Shown here: piece by piece, positions 56,925-64,000 of the stretch
Position numbering within the stretch: the first letter of the stretch is position 1
Layout: every line of letters starts with the position of its first letter
Origin: Steroidobacter denitrificans
Lineage (GTDB): Bacteria; Pseudomonadota; Gammaproteobacteria; Steroidobacterales; Steroidobacteraceae
DNA: 64,000 bases
Assembly (NCBI RefSeq): GCF_001579945.1
Contig: NZ_CP011971.1
Span: 62,001 to 126,000 of the forward strand
Reading direction: 5' to 3'
Program-made: the position numbers and the translations under genes
The notes under the pieces: generated by a model
The model's database searches: none
Seen by the model: only the letters and a program-made list of their open reading frames with translations
What the model was told of the DNA's origin: nothing

Positions 56925-58064
56925 GTGACACTCCTGCTAAACGACGAACAGCGTTTGCTGCGCGACAGCGCACGAGACTTTCTGGCGACACGGTCACCGG
57001 TTGCAGCGCTGCGAGCGCTGCGTGATCGCGGCGACGAGCGCGGTTATGACCCACAACTGTGGCATGAGATTGCCGAACTCGGCTGGCCGGCAGCAGTACT
57101 GCCTGAAGCGTACGGCGGTCTGGGAGTCGGTTACAAGGGGCTCGGCGCGGTGTTCGAACAGATTGGTCGGACGCTTGCAGCGACCCCTCTTTTACCCACT
57201 GTCGTATTGGGCGGAGGACTGCTCGCCGAGGCCGGTAGTACGGCATTGCGTGATTTCTGGCTACCGAAGATCGCTGCCGGTGAGGCGCTGTTTGCCCTCG
57301 CTCTCGAGGAGGCGCCGCGTCATGATCCCACGCAGGTAACATTGCGTGCATGGAGTGAGGCGGGTCACTGGCGGCTGGATGGCGACAAGCAGTTCGTACT
57401 GGATGGCCATATTGCCGATCGGATGATCGTGGTGGCGCGCAGTTCGGGTACAGCGGGGCAGCAGGCGGGACTCAGCCTGTTCCTGGTGGATCCGGCCACA
57501 CCCGGCGTGCAGATCGAGCGTACTTCATTGGTCGATAGCCGCAATGCAGCACGCGTTCGCTTCTCGCAGGTCCAACTCGATGGCGGGGCGCTGATCGGTG
57601 CGCCTGATCAGGCTTTTGCCGTGCTCGATGCGGTGCTCGATCGGGCGCGAGCCTGTATTGCCGCCGAACTACTGGGTGTGATTACTGAAGCGTTCGAGCG
57701 TACCGTCGCTTACCTAAAGGAAAGAGTGCAATTCGATGTGCGGATTGGTTCATTCCAGGCCCTGCAACACCGTGCTGCACGGCTGCATGTAGAGATCGAA
57801 CTGCTGCGCAGCAGTGTTGCTGCGGCGCTCGAGGCTATGGATGCTGCAGGCAATGAGGCTGCCGAACTCGTGAGCGTTGCCAAGGCGCGCGCTTCCGATC
57901 TGAGTGAAAAGGCTCTCAACGAGGCGGTGCAGATGCACGGTGGAGTTGGTGTCACGGATGCTCTCGAGATTGGTTTTTTTCTCAAGCGTGCCCGCGTGCT
58001 GCAGCAAACCTTCGGCGATGGTTCGTATCACCGCGATCGTTATGCACGGTTGCGGGGGTTCTGA
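56925..58064 (+). CDS. Acyl-CoA dehydrogenase, small-type subunit
   Basis: 379 residues from a GTG at 56925 with GAGGG upstream. LLLNDEQRLLRDSARDFLATR start, VLPEAYGGLGVGYKGLGAVFEQIGRTLA and VQMHGGVGVTDALEIGFFLKRARVLQQTFGD near the end. It lacks the C-terminal EIQ motif and is the partner of the preceding ACAD. A role in steroid side-chain or ring beta-oxidation fits. Confidence 0.82.
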   Translation: MTLLLNDEQRLLRDSARDFLATRSPVAALRALRDRGDERGYDPQLWHEIAELGWPAAVLPEAYGGLGVGYKGLGAVFEQIGRTLAATPLLPTVVLGGGLLAEAGSTALRDFWLPKIAAGEALFALALEEAPRHDPTQVTLRAWSEAGHWRLDGDKQFVLDGHIADRMIVVARSSGTAGQQAGLSLFLVDPATPGVQIERTSLVDSRNAARVRFSQVQLDGGALIGAPDQAFAVLDAVLDRARACIAAELLGVITEAFERTVAYLKERVQFDVRIGSFQALQHRAARLHVEIELLRSSVAAALEAMDAAGNEAAELVSVAKARASDLSEKALNEAVQMHGGVGVTDALEIGFFLKRARVLQQTFGDGSYHRDRYARLRGF

Positions 58065-58188
58065 CGAGTTCTGGTACCGGAAAATACCGATCTGTTGTTC
58101 GCCTTTATCGAATCGGACTAGGCGCCAATAATCATCGTTGGCGGCATCGTTCCCAACCGCAGCTTGGATTTCAAGTGAGAGGATCGAT

Positions 58189-58971
58189 ATGACAGGGCGC
58201 CTGAAAGGAAAGGTTGCCTTCATTACCGGAGGCGGTTCGGGTATCGGTGCGGCGACGGCATGCCGCTTCGCGGAAGAAAAGGCTATCGTGATCATCTGCG
58301 GCCGGCGCAAGGAATTGCTCGACCAAGTCGTTGCCGCTATCTGCGCCAAGGGCGGTCAGGCATATGCAGTGCAGGTCGACGTCAGCAATGAGGATCAGTA
58401 CGTCGATGCGATCAACGATGCGGCGCGATGCCACGGGCGTCTCGACATCCTGGTCAACAACGCCATGGCCTATTCTGCTGGACCGATCGAAGCCACATCG
58501 ACAGCCGCTTGGCATGTCAATTTTTCGACTACGCTCGATGGCACTTTTTGGGGTACACGGGCGGCGATGCAACTGATGCATCAGCAGGGTATGGGCGGAT
58601 CCATCGTGAATGTCTCATCGATTTGCGGCCTATCCGGCGCTGCCTACATGGCGGGCTACAGTGCGGCCAAGGCGGCTATCATCAATTTCTCACGCGCCGC
58701 GGCAGCCGAAGGCGGCGAGCACAATATCCGCTGCAACGTCGTGATACCCGGTACGGTGGAGACTCCACCGATGCTCGAGATGCTGAAGAGCGAGGCGTTG
58801 CGCAGCAAGACCGAAAAACTGATTCCCATGCGTCGTGTAGGACAACCCATGGAGGTCGCCAACGCTATTCTTTTTCTGGCTTCGGATGAGGCGTCGTACG
58901 TGAACGGTTCCACACTGACGGTGGACGGCGGCCAATCTTCCACCCTGCTTACTTCCGCTGCATTCGATTGA
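58189..58971 (+). CDS. SDR, candidate hydroxysteroid dehydrogenase
   Basis: 260 residues from the ATG at 58189. TGGGSGIG (about 13-20), NNAMAYSAG, catalytic Ser (NVSSICGL) and YSAAKAA, and a C-terminal NGSTLTVDGGQ. Its neighbours (NTF2-like and OYE-like genes) recall BaiA beside BaiE/BaiCD in bile-acid operons. It likely oxidises a hydroxysteroid or hydroxyacyl intermediate with NAD. It ends with TGATG at the next start. Confidence 0.83.
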   Translation: MTGRLKGKVAFITGGGSGIGAATACRFAEEKAIVIICGRRKELLDQVVAAICAKGGQAYAVQVDVSNEDQYVDAINDAARCHGRLDILVNNAMAYSAGPIEATSTAAWHVNFSTTLDGTFWGTRAAMQLMHQQGMGGSIVNVSSICGLSGAAYMAGYSAAKAAIINFSRAAAAEGGEHNIRCNVVIPGTVETPPMLEMLKSEALRSKTEKLIPMRRVGQPMEVANAILFLASDEASYVNGSTLTVDGGQSSTLLTSAAFD

Positions 58972-59606
58972 TGGCCATGGATAATTCCCGACTCCTGGCG
59001 CGCGTCGATCGTCTCGAATCCATCGAGGAGATTCGGCAGCTCGCTGCCAAGTATTCGCTGTCCCTCGATATGCGTGACCTGGACGCACATGTGAACCTAT
59101 TCGCCCCTGATATTCGCGTCAGCCATGAAAAAGTCGGGCGGATACACCTGAAGGCCTGGTTGGACGATACGCTGCGTAACCAGTTCACTGGGACTTCACA
59201 TCATCTGGGCCAGCACATCATCGAGTTCAAGGACCCGGACCACGCGATCGGCGCCCTGTATTCCAAGAACGAGCACGAGTGCGGCGGCGAGTGGGTCATC
59301 ATGCAGATGCTGTATTGGGATGACTACGAACGCATCGAGGGGCGCTGGTATTTCCGGCGCAGACTGCCGTGCTATTGGTATGCCACGGACCTCAACAAGC
59401 CGCCGGTGGGAGATATGAAAATGCGTTGGCCGGGGCGGGAGCCGTATGACGGCGCTTTTCATGAGCTGTTCCCGTCGTGGAAGACATTCTGGGCGACACG
59501 TCCAGACCGGGACAAGCTGCCGGAGGTGGCCGTGCCGGCGCCAGTCGAACATTTCCTCGAAACCATGCGGCGTGGTGCGCCGACGCCAAAGATCCGGGTG
59601 CGCTGA
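58971..59606 (+). CDS. NTF2/SnoaL-fold protein with BaiE-like active-site residues
   Basis: 211 residues from the ATG at 58971 (58977 also possible). Tyr28 and Asp33 have the same spacing as Tyr30/Asp35 of the bile-acid 7alpha-dehydratase BaiE, and His77/His78 aligns with its His83 region (SHHLGQH). The three residues are a general feature of dehydratase-type SnoaL proteins, so this supports but does not prove a steroid dehydratase. The C-terminal 60 residues are longer than BaiE. Confidence 0.65.
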   Translation: MAMDNSRLLARVDRLESIEEIRQLAAKYSLSLDMRDLDAHVNLFAPDIRVSHEKVGRIHLKAWLDDTLRNQFTGTSHHLGQHIIEFKDPDHAIGALYSKNEHECGGEWVIMQMLYWDDYERIEGRWYFRRRLPCYWYATDLNKPPVGDMKMRWPGREPYDGAFHELFPSWKTFWATRPDRDKLPEVAVPAPVEHFLETMRRGAPTPKIRVR

Positions 59607-59607
59607 T

Positions 59608-60669
59608 ATGACGAGGCTTTTCGATCATCTGCAACTCGGCGATATCGCGCTTTCCAATCGCGTGATCATGGCACCGATGACGCGCTCACGAGCCGAAGCC
59701 GGCGCCGTGCCGACCGCTCTCATGGTCGAGTATTATCGGCAACGCGCCAGCGCCGGGCTCATCGTTTCCGAAGGTATCGCGCCATCGCCTCATGGCATCG
59801 GTTACTGCCGCACCCCAGGCATCTATAATAGCGAGCAGGTCGTCGGCTGGCACCGGGTGACCGATGCCGTGCATCAGGCTGGCGGGCGCATCGTCGCCCA
59901 GATCATGCATTGCGGCCGTGTGGGTTCCCGCCTCAATAAACCTGCCGATGCAAGGACGGTGGCGCCTTCTGCCGTACGTGCAGCCGGAATGGTCCATACC
60001 GATGTCGCCGGCATGCAGAATCACGATCTGCCTCGATCATTGGCACTCGAGGAGATTCAGGGCGTGGTCGATGAGTATGCAGCCGCGACGCGGAATGCCC
60101 TGGCAGCGGGATTCGATGGAGTGGAGTTGCACTGTACCAGCGGCTATTTGCCGATGCAGTTCATGGCGACCAACACCAATTTACGCACCGACTCCTATGG
60201 AGGATCTGTGCACAATCGGGTGCGTTTCGTGATCGAGACGCTGGAGGCCATGGTCGGTGTGGCCGGCGACCGGGTCGGAATGCGCATTTGTCCAGGCAAC
60301 CCGTTCAATGACGTGATCGATCCGGAACCGGCAGCGACCTATGGGGCGCTGCTTTCCGGCAGTGCCCATTTGAATCTGACTTATCTGCACGTGATTCGCT
60401 CACCGCTCGAGGACTTCGATGCCTTCGGGTTTGCGCACGAGCATTTCAAAGGGCCGCTTATCCTCAATGATGGTTTCGATGGCGCTTCCGCTTCGCAGGC
60501 GCTGGCCGAGGGCTGTGGCGCAGCGATTTCCTTTGCGCGTCATTTCATCGGCAATCCCGACCTTGTGCGTCGTCTGCGTGAGGGTTTACCGCTCAACGAC
60601 TTCGATTCCAAGACGCTCTATACGCCGGGATCGGCAGGCTATACCGACTATCCCTGCGCACCGACCTGA
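59608..60669 (+). CDS. Old-yellow-enzyme family NADH:flavin oxidoreductase
   Basis: 353 residues. OYE barrel: LSNRVIMAPMTRSRAEAGAV at the N-terminus and GFDGVELHCTSGYLPMQF at about 168-185, followed by RTDSYGGSVHNRVRF. The substrate-binding pair of OYEs (His-x-x-Asn or His-x-x-His) reads His175-Cys-Thr-Ser178 here, so the Asn is Ser. It is FMN-dependent and should reduce C=C bonds conjugated to a carbonyl; BaiCD/BaiH of bile-acid metabolism belong to a related group. Confidence 0.83.
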   Translation: MTRLFDHLQLGDIALSNRVIMAPMTRSRAEAGAVPTALMVEYYRQRASAGLIVSEGIAPSPHGIGYCRTPGIYNSEQVVGWHRVTDAVHQAGGRIVAQIMHCGRVGSRLNKPADARTVAPSAVRAAGMVHTDVAGMQNHDLPRSLALEEIQGVVDEYAAATRNALAAGFDGVELHCTSGYLPMQFMATNTNLRTDSYGGSVHNRVRFVIETLEAMVGVAGDRVGMRICPGNPFNDVIDPEPAATYGALLSGSAHLNLTYLHVIRSPLEDFDAFGFAHEHFKGPLILNDGFDGASASQALAEGCGAAISFARHFIGNPDLVRRLREGLPLNDFDSKTLYTPGSAGYTDYPCAPT

Positions 60670-60687
60670 TTCGCCGATGCCGGAGAT

Positions 60688-60885
60688 CATCCCGCTCATG
60701 GTCCTTGCCTGCCACGAACCCGGCAGACACAGGCTGCGTCGCGGTGTTGGATGCGAGCGTCCCGCTCATGGTCCTCGTCTGCCGTGAATCCGAAGGCACG
60801 GCAGACGAGGACCATGAGCGGGACAGCCCCGCCACGAAGTGATTTCGACGCAGGTTCGTGGCAGGCAAGGACCATGAGCGGGATG
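60688..60885. repeat. Nested perfect inverted repeats between OYE and prlC
   Basis: Outer arms are 33 bp: 60688-60720 and 60853-60885. Inner arms are 27 bp: 60760-60786 and 60797-60823, with a 10-base loop. All four arms share a core CCCGCTCATGGTCC (or its complement), so four copies alternate in orientation. This resembles a REP/BIME-like extragenic element and may terminate the two convergent transcripts. No transposase or target duplication was seen. Confidence 0.8.
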
Positions 60886-60941
60886 GACCAACCCTCGCAG
60901 CGGCTTCGACCGCCCCTGGTGCCGGGGGCCAGTTGGGGGCG

Positions 60942-62969
60942 CTAGGCTGCCAGGCCGAGCTGTTTCAGCAACGGTTCGATGCGCGGCTTGCGACCGCGGA
61001 ATTCCACGAAGGCTTCCATCGCATCGCGACTGCCGCCCTGTTCCAGGATGGCGGACAGGAATCGTTGTGAAACCTGGGGATCGAAGATGCCGCTTTCCTC
61101 GAAGGCACTGAAGGCGTCGGCCGCCAATACTTCAGCCCATTTATAGCTGTAGTAGCCAGCGGCGTAGCCGCCGGAAAAAATATGCTGAAAGCTGTGCGGA
61201 AAGCGATTGAACGACGGCGGGCGCACCACGGCGACCTCGGCGCGGACTTCATCGAGAATCCGCATGATGTGAGTGACCGGCATCCGCTCGTTGTCGGACT
61301 CGCTGTGAATGAGCAGGTCGAACAGGGCAAATTCCAACTGGCGTACGGTCTGCATGCCGGCGTGGAAGGTGCGGGTGCCGAGCAGGCGCCGGAGTTCAGT
61401 CTGGGGCAGCGGCTCACCGCTGTCCACATGAGCGGAAATGAGCGGCAGCACTTCCTCGCGCCAGGCGAAGTTTTCCATGAATTGACTGGGTAGTTCGACG
61501 GCATCCCAGGGGACGCCGTTGATACCGGCAACGCTCGGATAATCGACACGTGTCAGCATATGATGCAGTCCATGGCCGAACTCATGGAACAGGGTGACGA
61601 CTTCGGAGTGGGTCAATAAAGAAGGCTGGCCGCCTGTCGGCGGCATGAAATTGCAGACCAGATAGGCCACAGGGAGCGAATGCTTGTCCCGCAGGCGTTT
61701 TCGTCCGACGCAATCATCCATCCAGGCGCCGCTGCGCTTTTTCTCTCGCGCATACAGGTCGACGAAAAAACCGGCACGTACGGATCCGTCCGAATCGAGG
61801 ATGTCGTAGTAGCGTACGTCAGGGTGATAGACATCGACGCCGTCGCGCTCGGCGATACGAACTCCATAAAGTCTGCCGGCTACGGCGAACAGACCGGCAA
61901 GCACCTTGGGCAGCGGAAAATACGGTCGCAGCGCTTCTTCCGACACCTCGAAACGTTGCCGCTTGAGCTGTTCGGCATGGAAGGCGACGTCCCATGCCTG
62001 CAGATCGCGGCCGGCGAAGCGTATCAGCTCGTCGTATTCGTGCCGGGCCACAGGCTGGCTGCGGCGCGCCAGTTCCTTAAGAAAATCCCGCACCTCGGCA
62101 ACCGAACCCGCCATCTTCGTCGCCAGGGAATACTCGGCATAATTCGGATAGCCGACGAGGGCGGCGATCTCATGGCGCACGGCGAGAATCCGGGTCATCA
62201 GCAGGCTGTTGTCCCAGCCGGAAGCGGCAGATTCCCCCTGGTCCGATGCTCGTGTGACCCAGCCTTCGTAGAATTCCCGACGCAGCGGTTCGTGCTCGGC
62301 GTGCATCAGAACGGCCTGGTAGTTCGGCGCATCCAGTGTGAAATACCAGCCTTCCAGCTGACGCGCACGGGCGGCGAGATTTGCGCGTTCGAGAATGGGC
62401 GTGGGCAGGCCGCTGAGTTCGGCGGGATCGGTGACATGGCGCGACCAGGCGTTGGTGGCATCCATGACATTCTCGTCGAATTTCGCTTGCAGACTGACGA
62501 GTTGCTCCATCAGCCCCTTGAAATGCTGTTTGCGATCTTCGGGCAGCGCCACACCCGCAAGCCTGAAGTCCCGCAATGCATTATTGATCAACTTGCGTTG
62601 AGCGGCGGTCAGCTGAGCCGCTTCGCGAGCGAGGATTTCCTGGTAAGCCTGGAATAGGCGCTCATTCTGGGCGAGGTCGGTCTGCCAGGCGGTCAGCAGC
62701 GGCAGGCAGGCGTTATAGGCAGCACGCAGGGCATCGTTGTTGACTACGCCGTTCATATGACTGATGGGTGACCAGGTGCGTGCCAGTTGATGCTGCATTT
62801 CCTCCAGCGGCACGATCAGGCTGTCCCAGCCGGCGGCATTGGATTGCAGCAATGCCGTGAGGCGTTCGCGGTGTGCTGCGAGTAGCGCGCGGAGGGTCGA
62901 CTCGATGTTTTCGGTGCGAATGGCCGAAAAGACGGGCAGTTCATTGCGGATCATGGCGGCCTGGGTCAT
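60942..62969 (-). CDS. prlC: Oligopeptidase A (M3 family)
   Basis: 675 residues. The zinc motif HEFGH is at 462-466 (LFHEFGHGLHHML), with the M3 C-terminal GYAAGYYSYKWAEVLAADAF motif. It degrades short peptides, including cleaved signal peptides, in the cytoplasm. prlC next to a YrdA-like gene is a familiar gammaproteobacterial arrangement. The minus-strand gene reads away from the divergent carbonic-anhydrase gene. Confidence 0.93.
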   Translation of the reverse strand: MTQAAMIRNELPVFSAIRTENIESTLRALLAAHRERLTALLQSNAAGWDSLIVPLEEMQHQLARTWSPISHMNGVVNNDALRAAYNACLPLLTAWQTDLAQNERLFQAYQEILAREAAQLTAAQRKLINNALRDFRLAGVALPEDRKQHFKGLMEQLVSLQAKFDENVMDATNAWSRHVTDPAELSGLPTPILERANLAARARQLEGWYFTLDAPNYQAVLMHAEHEPLRREFYEGWVTRASDQGESAASGWDNSLLMTRILAVRHEIAALVGYPNYAEYSLATKMAGSVAEVRDFLKELARRSQPVARHEYDELIRFAGRDLQAWDVAFHAEQLKRQRFEVSEEALRPYFPLPKVLAGLFAVAGRLYGVRIAERDGVDVYHPDVRYYDILDSDGSVRAGFFVDLYAREKKRSGAWMDDCVGRKRLRDKHSLPVAYLVCNFMPPTGGQPSLLTHSEVVTLFHEFGHGLHHMLTRVDYPSVAGINGVPWDAVELPSQFMENFAWREEVLPLISAHVDSGEPLPQTELRRLLGTRTFHAGMQTVRQLEFALFDLLIHSESDNERMPVTHIMRILDEVRAEVAVVRPPSFNRFPHSFQHIFSGGYAAGYYSYKWAEVLAADAFSAFEESGIFDPQVSQRFLSAILEQGGSRDAMEAFVEFRGRKPRIEPLLKQLGLAA

Positions 62970-63247
62970 GCGTGAGTCCGGTCGTTAGGTGCGTGTCGAG
63001 AAGGACTGATGCGATCGTCCGACTCGCGCGCCGGGTGTGGGGCATCGCCGGTAGTCAGACTGGACTGTCGGCGTTCGGGGATGTCGCTGTCGGGTTTCGG
63101 CCGGACGGCAACGTCCGACCATTGTATCGCGTCCGGAAGGCTGGATCGGATACAGCGGGCTTGGGTGCGCAGGGTCAATCAGCTTGACACCGGGCCGTCA
63201 TGAAGGTGAATCTTCTCGGCTACCCTTCGATTCTGCGGGCCTGTTTC

Positions 63248-63781
63248 ATGTCCACCCAGACCTATCGCAATATCCACCCCGAGATCGGCTCTCGAGTCTA
63301 CGTACATCCTTCCGCCGTCGTCATCGGCCGCGTGACGCTGGGTGACGATGTGTCGGTCTGGCCGACGGCGGTGGTGCGAGGAGATGTACATTTCATCACT
63401 GTGGGTGCACGCACCAACATCCAGGATGGCGCGGTGCTGCATGTGACACATGATGGAAAATATGTGCCCGGCGGCCGACCTCTGATCCTGGGGGAGGGCA
63501 TCACGGTGGGACATCGTGCGGTGTTGCACGCCTGCACGATCGGCAATACCTGTCTCATCGGCATGGGCGTGATCGTATTGGATGGCGCCGTGATCGAGGA
63601 TGAGGTGATGATCGGGGCGGGGAGCATGGTCACTCCCGGTAAGCGCCTGGAAGCTCGCGGCCTGTATGTGGGCAGTCCGGCGCGGCGGGTGCGCGATCTC
63701 ACGGCGCAGGAACTCGAGTTTCTGCCGTATTCCGCCAATCAGTACGTGAAGCTCAAGGACGAGTACATGGCGGCGCGCTGA
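63248..63781 (+). CDS. yrdA: Gamma-carbonic anhydrase-family protein (YrdA-like)
   Basis: 177 residues from the ATG at 63248, chosen because E. coli YrdA begins similarly; an upstream ATG at 63200 would add 16 residues. The left-handed beta-helix hexapeptide repeats with VVRGDVHFITVGARTNIQDG and GHRAVLHACTIGN are conserved, including metal-binding His residues. Function may be carbonic anhydrase or structural. It lies between prlC and aroE. Confidence 0.9.
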   Translation: MSTQTYRNIHPEIGSRVYVHPSAVVIGRVTLGDDVSVWPTAVVRGDVHFITVGARTNIQDGAVLHVTHDGKYVPGGRPLILGEGITVGHRAVLHACTIGNTCLIGMGVIVLDGAVIEDEVMIGAGSMVTPGKRLEARGLYVGSPARRVRDLTAQELEFLPYSANQYVKLKDEYMAAR

Positions 63782-63834
63782 TCGTTGGGGTCAGGTTCGC
63801 CGGGTCTTGAGTGCTGGGCGGGTCTGGATGCCGC

Positions 63835-64000
63835 CTATCGCGATTTCACGGCATCCAGCACCGGCTTCGTATCCGGCTTGATGCCGCGCCACAGGGTGAA
63901 GGATTCCGCGGCCTGTTCCACCAGCATGCCCCAACCGGTCTCGGCGCGGCCGACACCGGCCATTTTCGCCCATCGAGTGAATGCAGTGTCGCCTTTCCCG
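63835..64000 (-). CDS. aroE: Shikimate dehydrogenase, C-terminal part (5' end outside the window)
   Basis: The minus-strand reading frame ends at a TAG (63835-63837) and runs off the right edge. The visible 54 residues include [16 protein letters not shown] and [11 protein letters not shown], the C-terminal signature of AroE. It reduces 3-dehydroshikimate with NADPH in aromatic amino-acid synthesis. The truncation is at the window edge, not a mutation. Confidence 0.85.
   Translation of the reverse strand, partial: GKGDTAFTRWAKMAGVGRAETGWGMLVEQAAESFTLWRGIKPDTKPVLDAVKSR

Noticed and set aside
60688-60885. Inverted repeats as ends of an insertion sequence
   Set aside because: Only 132 bases lie between the outer arms; no transposase or flanking target duplication.

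Overview
The window looks like a high-GC (about 60% G+C by eye) gammaproteobacterial chromosome segment that carries a large steroid or bile-acid catabolic region. Housekeeping genes frame it: gltBD, a gspAB pair and yadGH on the left, and prlC, a YrdA-type carbonic anhydrase and aroE on the right. No tRNA, rRNA, CRISPR array, insertion sequence or phage gene was seen. Both edges cut genes: fbiC on the left and aroE on the right.

Left part (1-14.1 kb): the minus strand starts with most of fbiC, the fused CofG/CofH FO synthase of coenzyme F420 biosynthesis. A luciferase-like oxidoreductase of the F420-type family diverges from it. Then come gspB-gspA (minus), a YadG/YadH-type ABC exporter (plus), and gltD-gltB (minus).

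Catabolic core (14.9-33.5 kb, plus strand): a metallo-beta-lactamase-fold hydrolase, two SDRs and a sulfotransferase-family protein precede a tightly packed operon. It holds ipdA-ipdB, a DUF35/thiolase-fold pair, ipdC, an EchA20-like hydratase, two acyl-CoA dehydrogenase (ACAD) gene pairs, a FadA6-like thiolase, an SDR, ipdF, a MaoC hydratase and a second metallo-hydrolase. IpdA, IpdB and IpdF agree closely with the actinobacterial proteins that open and oxidise the last steroid rings (C/D, the HIP-CoA route), so this block is the best-supported assignment.

Second block (33.6-51.3 kb): a minus-strand amidohydrolase and a CoA-transferase with apparently permuted halves; a plus-strand Cys-rich small protein and acyl-CoA synthetase with different codon use; an LLM oxidoreductase; a CoxG-like protein; five consecutive type III (CaiB/BaiF) CoA-transferase genes; a MenB/BadI-like crotonase; and a DUF2889 protein. 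A further CaiB gene and a further LLM gene follow on the minus strand. Two of the CaiB paralogues lack the catalytic Asp.

Third block (51.8-60.7 kb, plus): methylmalonyl-CoA mutase, its MeaB chaperone and a VOC epimerase candidate, which would feed propionyl-CoA to succinyl-CoA. Then an ACAD pair, an SDR, an NTF2-like protein with the BaiE Tyr/Asp/His pattern, and an old-yellow-enzyme-type reductase. Together with the CaiB genes this resembles the gene content of bile-acid bai operons. A striking pair of nested perfect inverted repeats (33 and 27 bp arms) closes the block just before prlC.

Overall inference: an aerobic steroid/bile-acid degrader in which F420 biosynthesis, F420-type LLM oxidoreductases and an expanded CoA-transferase set sit together. 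The link between F420 and the pathway is a hypothesis from gene neighbourhood only.
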